Notes under the pieces: generated by a model
The model's database searches: none
Told to the model about the DNA's origin: nothing
What the model saw: the letters and a program-made list of their open reading frames with translations, nothing else
Program-made: the position numbers and the translations under genes
DNA from: Macrocystis pyrifera
Lineage: Eukaryota > Sar > Phaeophyceae > Laminariales > Laminariaceae
DNA: 64,000 nt
Direction of reading: 5' to 3'
Assembly: GCA_031763025.1 (NCBI GenBank)
Contig: JASSKH010000006.1
Span: 16,395,479 to 16,459,478 of the forward strand
Shown: positions 50,640 through 61,787 of the stretch, one piece after another
How positions within the stretch are numbered: the first letter of the stretch is position 1
Layout of the letters: each line of letters opens with the position of its first letter

Positions 50640-51220
50640 TTAGCCGCTTGTGCGGTCTAGTCTTTCACTTATCCTAGACATTTGCCGGCATGCTGCGCAA
50701 TTTTGCTACAACGTTCAGTGTTGCACTTTTCCTCTAACGAATGCCGGCATGATGCACGAAATTCCAACACTGACTACATAGTGATGCATTGGTAATAAAA
50801 TGTACCGGTAGGCTATACGAACATTCATTAATGTACTCACGCATAGAAAAAATGTTAGCCGCGTGTTCGATCTAGTTGTTCACTTTTCTTTACGAGGTAC
50901 CGGTATGCTGCGCGATTGTTCAACAACGTCCAGTGTTGTACGTTTCTCTGACCTACACCGGCATACTGCACAAAATTTCGATTACGTAGAGTTGCACTGC
51001 TTCAATTGTACTTGCATGCTGTACAAACAGTCAACTGCGCACCGGCGTGCTGCATCAGTTTTTAACAATGTCCAGTATTGCCCGTTCCCAGTGTAGCGGA
51101 AAAAATTACCACAACGTATCGACATTCTGTTCCGAAATTAAACAACGTACCAGCACGCTGCAGGCATTTCCACCAGTACCCAGCATTGCCCGTTCACAGT
51201 TGTATCTTGTGCGCTGTGCC
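50640..51220. repeat. Degenerate minisatellite, about 58-bp unit
   Basis: CCGGCATGCTGCGCAA-like cores at about 50685, 50744, 50805, 50900, 50958, 51042 and 51152. The first spacings are 59, 61, 95 and 58 bp. Between them a phrase like CAACGTTCAGTGTTGCAC recurs. Confidence 0.75.
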
Positions 51221-51349
51221 TCCCTACTTGGGGCCACGGCTTGGAACCATGGCAGCCACGTTTGCGATACAGTGTTGCCTCACCCCCACCGGAACTGCCA
51301 AATGCGCGGCAATAATATTGGTCCCCTGTAGCGCGCGATGTTTTTTATA

Positions 51350-52430
51350 GTATTTTCCACATGGTACCTTCATGATGTGCAAATTATGCCAGATGTACCG
51401 ACTCTTACTTAGTTTTTGATATTGGTATTATGCTCCCGTGCTCATGGGGGCTGATTGACTCCGGTTTAGGGGTAGGGTTACAGGGTCGAGAAATTCGTAT
51501 TAATAGTTGATCGAGACATGATTATGGTAGGTATCCTATTCAAATACGTAGGTAGTTTACAACCGGTACAGGGTATTCGTGCTCTCCCTTTCGTAGGGTT
51601 GGGCACAAAGGGGCAAGGTGAGTATGGCTAGATTAGCGAGATCAAGAACATGCAGGCGGGACAGCCGAGCGGTGGGCTGTATTCTGATTCAAGCGATAGC
51701 AACACGAGTTTTCATGAAAAAGATCGCCTAACTTTTAATCGAGTCGACCGCCGAGTAAGTTATCATGAGGGTCACGATCACGCCGCACGGCACCGAAACA
51801 TGCTCGCAGAAACCACGCACGCCGAGACCGCGCCCGCCCCCTGCATCGTTGTTGCATGGATCCGTTGTTGACAGCACCCCCCAGACTGACCGCGGCGCCG
51901 TTTCCTGCAGACACCTGGGGAAGAGGGCTTGACTGACAGGCCGCTGGGAACCCTCGCGTTTCACGAAAGGCTTGCCGCGGTAGGGGTGGTCACGCCGGTG
52001 ATGGTGCTTTGGTGATCGGCACGCGCGTTCGCGCCGTCCGTGCGGCTTCGTTCGATCCCGACCAAGTGGTTTGAGCGGTGCGGGCACCTCGGGCTGCCCC
52101 GGCCCCTCCTTACCGCACGGTGTCGGCGCGGTCGCCGTTGACGGCGTGGCTGGGCAGCGTCGAAGAGGAAGCGGCGCTACAGAGAAGCAGGCCTCGTCGG
52201 CGGTGGCGCCAACGGGTCGTCGTATGACCACGACAGTACCAGGAGGTAGCTCGGGTCGACCCCCCACGAGAGGGTCAAGGGTTGCCGCCTAGCGAGCAGT
52301 CTCCGTGACGAGCGGTGGTGGAGCAGGCTATCGGCGCATTGCGAGAGGTGCCGGGCTTGGCGAGACGGCACAAGGAAAACCCGGTCCTCGGTAATGTTAG
52401 AGAAACACTTGGGGCCAAGTAGAGACGAAG
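51350..52430. other. Mostly unassigned; right part probably decayed gypsy pol
   Basis: From about 51640 the base composition becomes GC-rich like the integrase downstream, so this may be eroded reverse transcriptase/RNase H sequence, but no motif can be read. Confidence 0.35.
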
Positions 52431-52439
52431 GAGGGAGAG

Positions 52440-54134
52440 CCGATGGGCGAAAAAGAGGTGGTGAGGTATCTCCTCGACGATCAGGACTTCGTATGGTACT
52501 AGGTAGCGCAGGGCGGAATCCTAGAAAGGCGCACGTCGGTCTTAGGCGTTCCAGGCGTTTTGGTACCCGACTTGCTCGCGTTAGTACACTGCCACGACGG
52601 ACAGCTAGGGGTCGGGAGGACGCGTTCATTACCGTGAGACCGCTTCCATTGGCCAAGAATGGCCAGGGATGTGTAGGGACGCGGGGGAGTTCGTCTTGGC
52701 AGCGTCGGTGCCGGCGTAAGAAGCGAACGCGTAGCCAGCGGCCAGGTACCTAGTGCCGTGGGAAGCTTTGGAAGTAAACTTTCTGAGGATCCCCAACACG
52801 CCCGAGACAGGTACCGACTACGTGTTGCTGTCGTTGGACAGAGCATCTCGGTTCGTGTTCGCGTACCTCCTCCCCTCGAAGAAAGACCAAGGGATCACAC
52901 GCCTTCTCGTGGACCTGTGTCTAACGTTCGGAGTGCCCTCGTTCATCCGTGCCGACGGAGGAGGCGAGTTCACTGTCACCGTAATGGAGAATATCTGCCG
53001 TTGGCTTTATGTACAGATCGATTTCGGCCCTGCCGGTCACAGGGTAGTTTTGAGCGAGCAGTGGCGAGGATAGTCGATGTGCTGTGCGGGCTGTGTAAGG
53101 CATGACCCACATGCTGGAACGAGTACGTAGCTCTGGTATGCTGGATCAAACGTACCATGCCAGAACCCTCCCTGCGTTCAGCAATGACGCCCTTCCAGCT
53201 CTCTTGTTTGGCCGCAGCCCGCTTACGTCCCTCGACATGCTAGTGCCTCAGATGGATTACACGGTGGCCACGGGAGGCTTCGAAAACTTTATCGAAGAGC
53301 GCCGGCAGAACCTACGAGGGATCCGGGAGGCACTCGAGAGGATACACGATGTTAGAGAGAAGGCGCGACAAGGCCGCAACGTATCGATTCAGCGGCCGTC
53401 GGCGGGCACCCGGGTTGTGACGGGTGACTTCATCCTCGCGAGGCAGAACGACAGCTCGCTCCACCGGCACGGTATGGGGCCTAAACTGGTCCAGGAGAAG
53501 TATACTGGTCCGTTGATGGTGGTGGAGGTGGTGATTAAGGGCCTGAACTTCGTCATCGAGATGGAGGGGCGCAGCGACGTGCTCCAGGACGGTCTCCGCC
53601 GCATCGCTGAAGCCATTCTACACGAGGCCTTCCGATCTTGGGCACACCGTGGGGGGTGAGCTCGCGCAGATGGCGTGGGGAGCGGACCTAGGGCTCGGAG
53701 GACACTCGACTACAGCAGCACCAATGTACACGCTACTTGACAGGAAGCGGGTGGTCAGCGCTACCGGGGTCGCGAGATGGGAGTACCGCGGCGGGTACGT
53801 CGACGGGGAGGCGTCGGGATTGGTTCTCGGAGGCGGCGTCACTGGACAGCTTCACTTCGCTGCAGTTGGACACGTTTCACGCGTTGTGGAATTTGTACGA
53901 TCCGAGCAGCGAGTGAAGCTGCCCCGCAGCCCGAGACGAGGGTGCGAGAAGACACCCCGCGCTGAGAAGAAAGGAGGCGCTGAGAAGGTTCGCGATCGGC
54001 TCCAAAGTCATAACCGGTCGAGGGTGGAAAGGGGCCCGCGGGGCGGCCCGGGCAGGTCAACGAGTTTTGCTCGCCGTACTGGCGCCTCCGCTTCGCCGAC
54101 AACTAGTGCGAAGAGCTGGCGGCATCAGAAATGA
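52440..54134 (+). pseudogene. Ty3/gypsy-type integrase with C-terminal tail (broken)
   Basis: It opens with an eroded H2C2 zinc-binding region (LVHCHDGQLGVGRTRSL, then FHWPRMARDV), interrupted by stops at about 52498 and 52610. The catalytic core follows (52753-53073): YVLLSLDRASRFVFAYLLPS and FGVPSFIRADGGGEFTVTV, keeping the second catalytic Asp. The first Asp is Asn (VNF at 52777) and the sequence is out of register before the Glu. The frame changes at about 53080-53100; DALPALLFGRSPLTSLDMLV and GPLMVVEVVIKGLNFVIEME belong to the C-terminal domain. A third frame (53649-54134) carries WGADLGLGGHSTTAAPMYTL and a basic tail. Integrase inserts element cDNA; this copy cannot. Confidence 0.8.
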
Positions 54135-55035
54135 GGGGGATGCTTACATGTATTGTATCTGATCGTCTACTGTTGCTCCCATGGCGTTCAGCATTGCATA
54201 CCTAAATATTTATTAACATTTTTCATGCTTAGTACGACCCCATTGTAATTAAACGGTCTGTCCTATCCTGCTTCCAGGTCTCGAGTATTACCCACCAGCC
54301 ATCGTCCCGAACACTACGCACGTGCCACACAAGTGCCACAGGGGTATTCTTCACTCGTACTACAATTAGTAAGTATTTCGTATACATTACAAGAAGTATG
54401 AAATTTGTGTCGAACTTTCGATCGATGGACTTCGTGCTCCAGATAAATAGAGCGGGGAAGAGACGGATAGACGGATTGAACTCACCCTGCGCTTTTGTTT
54501 TTCAGATGAGAACCGCAAGCAAGTGCGAGGAGCATTTACTACCAGTATGTTTGTCGGGGCGGGGGAGAAGGGGAACCGACTGGAAGGGAATGGCAACTAG
54601 AGCACATGCAAAGGAGCGGGCGGCTTGGGCTAAGGCGATGAGGCGGCCATGAATAACGGCAGCAGGATGGCACACGGAGACCCATGACCGGCGCGCACAC
54701 CATCACGAGAGAAGAAGCGGTTATAATTTTTTTTCCCCTTTTTGTTTCTCACGAGGCAGTACTGCTGTACTGTAGTATGTACTTTCCATTTAAGTCGCTG
54801 GTCTTTGTAGTTGACGAGTTGCATACCCTTCATAGGGAATGACCCCCCGCAGTTATCAGTGACGTGGTATCATAGCTGTGCTGAAATTTTGTGTCGGACA
54901 ATCCGGGAAGAGATGGCTGTCGTTGATATTCGTGTCGTGGTTTTAGGTTCGATTGCTCTTTTTTCACTGCATGTCCGCGAGTTGTCACTCTGACAGCACC
55001 GCAGAGAGCAGGCGGGTTCCTCTCTGCGTTCACGA
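54135..55035. other. No gene seen
   Basis: Probably the 3' flank of the gypsy relic; no LTR partner can be identified. Confidence 0.45.
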
Positions 55036-55314
55036 CTACTGTGCGTATCGTACGGTGCAGACAGCACTCCAGACAGCAGCTATTAATAGCTGCTTTAGTC
55101 AGCAGCCACGAGTTGGTTAGTGGTGGGAACGGGGGGAACTCTATGTTGTAGTTGAGAGGATGTTCTCGCGGCCATGTTAGTTCAGTTTGCATATTGATTT
55201 CATCTTGTGTGCGTGTGCGGTGCGCCTTCTTCGTCTCGCGTATTATTGTTCGGATGTTCCTAGGGTTCCAGCACCTTTGCGTGACCACGGATTCTTTCGT
55301 TTGAGAGTTAGTGT
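55036..55314 (+). repeat. Long inverted repeat, left arm
   Basis: Complement of 56822-57125 with moderate divergence: CAGCACTCCAGACAGCAGC, CAGCCACGAGTTGGTTAGTG and GTGACCACGGATTCTTTCGT all recur inverted. Arms of about 280-300 bp enclose 1.5 kb. Confidence 0.75.
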
Positions 55315-55754
55315 GAAAACTACAACATCAGGATAAATTGTCCATTATTAAACAGTTATATCCAAAAACAGGCACCAGGTGTACCTACGCGTTTATAAGT
55401 ATTCACATCATATTGAACTCCTGAACTGGCTTCCAGGGCTCCCTTTGTGTTTTGAGCCATTCAGAGCTGTACACACGCCGGAAAATTAAAGAGAACCTAC
55501 TTTTGGCTTTTGCACAAAAAAATAGGTATTTACAGCAAAAAAGTGTTTTTTCTCTTGTTTTGATACGGTCCGCACAATTACACGACCCATACATACTATA
55601 CGTACGAGTACTATCGCTACTTTTCGTAGCAGACGATATCGGGGCGTCGATAGGCTATCGTACCGGTAGACTATTAATAACAATAGCATACACACACCTA
55701 CAGCATGCAGAAGCAAGCAGAAACTCCTGCTGTACAAGTTACGGCAGTACCTTT

Positions 55755-56240
<486 letters not shown>

Positions 56241-56821
56241 CCAGGCATTTAAGTGTGGTGGTGTAGACACGGGTCCTATTCGCAGTTGGAATGAAGAATG
56301 AGTGAAAAAAAGGTAGGTGAGTGTGTTGTAGTGTACTATCAGTACTGGAAAATCATACTGTACCTGGCACCAAATACAGAAGAATAAAAACCGAAGCTGT
56401 GAGATCGAAAAATTACTCAAAACTAATACTTTCAAGCTTGGTGTGATAATGATATTAATACTGTAGTGATGATTCGACCGAGCGTTCGTTCTTATATGGG
56501 CTGTGTGGGTTTTAGTAGAGAATTGTCTTCAACTTATTACAGGTAGATTTGAGAACAATGTAACCGCTACCTACCGACCTACTACTCATGTCTAAGGCGA
56601 CCGCTGGTGTGGTTACGATATAACTGCTGCAGCAGGGTCAGGACAGAAAGGTCCAGCCCCGGCCGGGTGCTCGAGTAAAAACATTGTTGTTATAGAAAGA
56701 GCAGAATACATTTACTTTTTCTCGGCTGCTGCATTATCTAGTCCTGTTGTCATTGTTGTGGTCTGCCTTGCTTTCTCTTTGTTTTGGATACTCCAGTAGT
56801 TGTGGTTTTGTTGTTGTTCTC

Positions 56822-57125
56822 TCACAGTAACTCTCACGAAGGAGTCCGTGGTCATACAAAGAAAGGTGCTGGAGCCATGCTTGGAAGATCTGAAAAACCC
56901 CAAAATCGAAATAGTCTGCCTAAAAACGTATACGAGACGAAGAAGGCGCATACGAGATGAAATCAATGTGCAAACTGAACTATTAATAACATGGCGGCGG
57001 GTATATCCTCTCAACTACACAGCATATAGAGTCCCCCCCGTTCCCACCACTAACCAACTCGTGGCTGCTGACTACAGCGGCTGCTGTCTGGAGTGCTGCC
57101 TGCACCGCCGTACGAAACGCACGAC
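56822..57125 (-). repeat. Long inverted repeat, right arm
   Basis: Partner of 55036-55314. Together with the spacer it could be a foldback-type transposon with long termini or simply two opposite insertions of one repeat. Confidence 0.75.
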
Positions 57126-57129
57126 AGGG

Positions 57130-58185
57130 CGGTAGTCGTATACACCGTTGTGTACGCTGGATGTTCTCGTGCGGAGCGCATCGAAACAATCGAAACAAGT
57201 GAATTACGTTTTGCACGTACGTACGTACGTACGCAAGAATCAATTTCCTATGTGTGTGTTCTTCACATTAAACCGTTCTTCTACACGTCCACGTCCAACA
57301 AGCCCAGTGTCCGTGCTCATTCTTCACCCTATATAGAAATATACGAGCTCTGTGGTCACAGAATACGACACAGAGAGAGATAACACACCGTAATGCATTA
57401 ATAGCCTACGCAATACCATGTCTTCGCACTAGGTGCGGCCGACACAACATACATACATACGCCAGCAACCAAAATACACCATAAAGAAAGAAAAGCAACG
57501 AAGAAACCAAACCGAAAAAGAAAGGAGAAGAATCCTAAATAAACAAATAAAATGGGAAGCCAAAGCTCAGACACATACTACCCCGAGCATGAGCCAAAAT
57601 GGACGTGCAAGGGGGAAAAAACGGGAAGAAAAAAGGAAAAAGGGAAATATGCATCCCGGGGAACACTTAACTAACTATGTAAAATGAGAAAGAATGAGTG
57701 GGCCAAAACATATAAAAACAAAAGTAAACACTCTCATCACTCACCCACTATGTAGTACTTCTTTCATAAGGATAAGAAGGGGAAAAGAGATAGGAAACAG
57801 TTAAGTCATGGAAAAAATCGAAGCACCAAGCAAGCCCATACCTACCGAACGGCCGCAGCAGTTGGCGGTAGATCGGAACGGATGTTCGTCATACAGTGGG
57901 CATACGGACGCACGTGAGTGAGGTATGTATGCAAATAAATGATGCCGAATACACCTGTGGTGTCAGCGGCACGCAAAGGATTGTTTTTATACAACACTGG
58001 GTAGGTAAGATTGGTTTGTAAAGTTTCATGTGGGTATCGGGGTACAGCTGCTAGCAGTGGTCGATCGCCCCCGCGGTGGTCTATTAATGATTCCCTAGAT
58101 AATTAATACCAGTACCTGATAGAGAGAGAATGATCTATGGTCTAATTGTCTATTAACTGCTTGCTATTTATTGCAAATGACTGTC
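57130..58185. other. No gene seen
   Basis: A-rich stretch (57470-57830) and no coding support. Confidence 0.45.
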
Positions 58186-58189
58186 TATT

Positions 58190-59055
58190 GTGACGAATAA
58201 TTCCAACTAATTGAAGCGCGTCGAGACAATTTCTACCTGGCCCTATTGTCCGAACACTTTCATTTAAGGAACAGTCTCCGAAATCGATGGTCCAGATAAT
58301 GCCAGTTAATGGACCTCCGCCTCAATGAAATGTCCCGCCAATTTTAAATATTAATAATCTCGACAAGTCTAACCCTAACCCACCCCTTAGGCTAGACTCC
58401 GAAATCAGTTGTCTCGACAATTCCAATGAATACACTATCTCCTAAATCAATTGCCCGACAATGCCATTTTTTTTTGTTTTTTCAATCATCCCTTTTACTT
58501 TCCAGTCTAACTCGTAGGAGGTTTTACCCTCAGCGATCTTCTGGACAAGCCGTGGTCACAGGTGTCGTCACTTTCCCCCCCCGGTACGTGGCTTTATATT
58601 TTGTCGCGCATAGGGGTGAGCATTCCCACTTCTCATCGATTTCCATCGAATGTAGCTAACTCACGCTCTCGCGCTTTCCGCTAATCATTTTTTTATGCAA
58701 GAAAAAGTCCCTACGAGCATGCACTCGGTGATACCTGAACCCACGAAATTGATCTTGATAGGCAAGCGGACCACCTACCAAGCCATCGGGGACGCCGGCA
58801 ATTAGTAATGTTTTTATATAGTCTCCCAAACCCATTGTCCGGGCAATTCCAATTAATAGACAGTCTCCAAAATCAATTGTTGTACAATGTCCGGATAGTT
58901 TCGTTACAAATATTATTATAGCAAGTCTAAAACAGTTGTCCGGGCAATTCCAAGTATTAGACAGCAGTATACAAAAACATTTGTCCGGACAATTTCAACT
59001 ATTAATAGTAGGATATCTCCCAAATCACTTCTTTAGACAATGCCAATTAATTGTG
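58190..59055. repeat. AT-rich minisatellite, interrupted by a SINE
   Basis: Phrase TCTCCAAAATCAATTGTCCG followed by GGCAATTCCAATTAATAGAC recurs at least eight times in degraded form, on both sides of the SINE (about 58273, 58388, 58440, then 58822, 58866, 58930, 58971, 59028). Its core ATTGTCCGGACAAT is a perfect palindrome in some units. Confidence 0.7.
58492..58793 (-). mobile_element. tRNA-derived SINE, copy 2 (minus)
   Basis: Reverse complement of 60188-60489 with about 300 bp aligned. The head reads GTCCCCGATGGCTTGGTAGG (box A region) and GGGTTCAGGTATCAC (box B region). It splits the minisatellite around it. After its 3' end (minus strand) comes an A-rich run, a plausible tail. Confidence 0.82.
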
Positions 59056-59059
59056 GTTT

Positions 59060-60185
59060 GTGGGCCCAGACTTACTTGAGTTTGTTCGGTGTTTGGTTTT
59101 AGTCGAGGCTTCGAAGTCATCATCATGGCATCGCGACGTTTCACTATCAACCATGCAATGAATGTTTTGTCGTCTACTGAATGAACAGGGGGGGTGTAAT
59201 AGTGATTATACTCTTTATCACGACGGAGATTTCTTATCACAGGTACTTATTATATTGAAGTTGAGTTGGAGGTTTGTCACAGGTGATTTCAGACCCAAGG
59301 GTGCTGACCAGAGGTCTCGCGTTCTGGTGGAGAAAGCATGTGCGCTGGTGCCTGTGCATCGTTTGTTTCTCTAGGAAGCAGGTATGTATCTGGAACGTAT
59401 AGCTAGCGTGGAGTGTCAACAAGTAGAGTTAACAGAGGGGCATACCGACTTCCTCATCAAACCGGCACACGAGGAGACATTTCACTTTGACCGTGACTTG
59501 TGGTAATTTATCTCACCAATTAGTTTTCCCGGGGGGGTTGCGGCATTCCGTCCTCCGGGATACGAGTACATAGGGGTTTTCGGGTCTTCGGTTCCTATGG
59601 GATGTTTTCGGAAAGTGCTTAAATTGCTTAACGTACGACGTCAGGGGCGCTTATAGGGAAATGGAGAATGGGAGGTGTCCATGCGTTGAATAAGGTTAAA
59701 GCGTCAAAGGGACATACCTGGCGGTGTTGATGCACCGTGTCGTACACTTCGTCGGCTATTGGTTAATTTAGCACAAAGCGTACGACAAGAGGGGAACCAC
59801 TTGCTACTGATTGATACCTACTACAGAAAAAGTGCAGAAAGGAGTGTACCGTCTGGTGCATGCTTTCGTAGAGAGCTGTTTGCAGGGAGGGGGGCTGCTG
59901 TAGTCCGATTTACGTTGTTGTATATATGTCAGAGATGTGCTGTTGTTCTGGTCTTAAAGAGTACACAACAGGCGCGCCGGCATACAGCACGATATGATAC
60001 AAAAAAATACGTATGTATACGTGAAACCGGTGTCGCTCGTTTTGTTTGAAAGTTTGAAAGTTTTATTGAAACCAGGATACTCTCGGGTGTTATTTTTCCC
60101 CCTTCTCGCTTAATTGTTCAAACTCTATACTGAAATTGGGTGTGAAAATATACCATTTATAAACCTGTGTACCTGCACTCTCTTA
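59060..60185. other. No gene seen
   Basis: No coding or repeat signal strong enough to report. Confidence 0.45.
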
Positions 60186-60187
60186 GC

Positions 60188-60489
60188 GTCCCTGGTGGCT
60201 TGGTAGGTGGTCCGCGTGCCTGTCAAGATCAATTTCGTGGGTTCAAGTCTCACCGAGTGCATGCTCATAGGGACTTTTTCTTGCATAAAAATTGATTAGC
60301 GGAAAGCGCGAGAGCGTGAGTTAGCTACATTCGATGAAAATCGACGAGCAGTGGGAATGCTGAACCCTATGCGCGACAAAAAAATGAAGGCACGTACCGC
60401 GGGGGAGAAGGGTCGACACCTGTGACCACGGCTTGTCCAGAAGATCGTCGAGGGTAAAACCTCCTACGAGTGGGCTGGAAAGTAGAAGT
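60188..60489 (+). mobile_element. tRNA-derived SINE, copy 1 (plus)
   Basis: The head has the two internal RNA polymerase III promoter boxes of a tRNA: TGGCTTGGTAGG (60196-60207, box A) and GGTTCAAGTCT (60240-60250, box B). The latter sits in a pairable T-arm (GTGGG/CTCAC). A body of about 210 bp follows (CTTTTTCTTGCATAAAAATT, GAGCGTGAGTTAGCTACATT, TGTGACCACGGCTTGTCCAG). Its spread in opposite orientations and its body exclude a simple tRNA gene. SINEs rely on a partner LINE; none can be matched here. Confidence 0.85.
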
Positions 60490-61751
60490 TGTGGTAAGAA
60501 GTTAGTTAGTCGGTTTCGAATTGAGAGTGGTGCACAAACAGGTTGGAAATCATTAGAGCCAGTAGGTCGGGGTTGAAGAACGAAACGAAGAACATGCTGA
60601 AACCCGGTCGTCAGTGTTGATACGTACGTAGGTTCTAGACAAAGATTCGGTCGAGATTCGTCTCACGTACATGGTCGCTGGGTAAGAAGGAAGTAGATTC
60701 GGAAAGTTGATGGATATGAACCGTTTAGCGGATATGATACGGATCTTGGTTTGATGGATGTGGATCTTGGACGTATGTGCGGCAAATAAATATCGGAAAG
60801 AAAAGGTTCATGGTGACAGAATGAAGCGGGTTAATCCATATAAGGAGATTTCAGTTCGGAGTTGTATGAATACGCATGGGAAACGATACCGAGGTCATGC
60901 TACGTACGTAAGGGGAAAGAAAATGTTTCCCAAATAATTTGGAAACATGTGATCATTGGACGATATGGGAGAGGTTCGACAGGTCGTAGGATCAGCGTAC
61001 AAAGTTACGGTTGATAACCGATCTGACAGTCTAGGAGAGGTCCTGTGAGGAGTATGATTGGCTAATTATAATGAGTAGACCGAAGGAAGAAATAAAAACA
61101 GCTTGAGAAGTTCTAGTTTTGAGTTTGGGTTGTTCCCCCCCATGGGCAGAACGTGTCGAGACCAGGGCTATTCTACAGCAGTGTCGAGTCGGGGTCAAGA
61201 TAGAGCAGCGTTGGGCAGCAACCGAGATTGTACCAGCAAAGATCGACTACGCTAGGACTGTCTGCAGACGAGTGTGGGCTTGAGATAGCGGGATAAAGGC
61301 AAGAGCAGTTTGTGTGTGAAAGATTGAGTTGGTTTGGTTTCTGGTTGGGTGACGACAAGAGAAATTTAACAAGAGAAAATACAAGCCCATCAAAAAGACT
61401 ATCCCGAAAGAAGAGCTCATTACCATTGCCATTGATGCTAGTAACGCCAAACCTGTGCAAACCAGGACTGAATATTAGACCAAGCAACTAGCGAGAGGCA
61501 GAGTTGTGCTCGTTAGGGGTAAAGGCATCCCACGGGAAGACTAGTACACCCTAAAGTAAAGGTGTACACCAGGTCATAGTCCAAAAGTGACTCATCTGGA
61601 GTAAACATAGAGGTGGTTTGTGATCTATTATTGTTCAAGAGTAACAAAAGTAGCATCCTGTTGAGCAGATCCGGGGTTTGCGGCGTTCAACCCTGTGGTC
61701 TGTTAGCAGAGCCCCTTTAGTCCGTGGTTCCAAGCGTTGGTAAGTATAACA
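60490..61751 (+). other. Probable 5' LTR and leader of the right-edge retrotransposon
   Basis: Noncoding sequence upstream of the Gag frame. Its end, ...AAGTATAACA, followed by TTGGCGTCGTCGGCAGGA, looks like an LTR end next to a leader. The LTR start cannot be set because the 3' partner lies outside the window. Confidence 0.4.
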
Positions 61752-61770
61752 TTGGCGTCGTCGGCAGGAC
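61752..61770 (+). promoter_or_regulatory. Primer-binding-site-like sequence after LTR end
   Basis: TTGGCGTCGTCGGCAGGAC directly follows an ...ACA end, resembling the TTGGCGCCGT... leader common next to LTRs of plant and algal elements. The matching tRNA was not identified. Confidence 0.35.
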
Positions 61771-61787
61771 CGCGTTACGTGGCAAAC

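Noticed and set aside
60188..60275. Functional tRNA gene
   Set aside because: T-arm and A/B boxes are present but the 3' acceptor strand does not follow the T-arm, and a shared 210-bp body plus a second copy show it is a SINE head.
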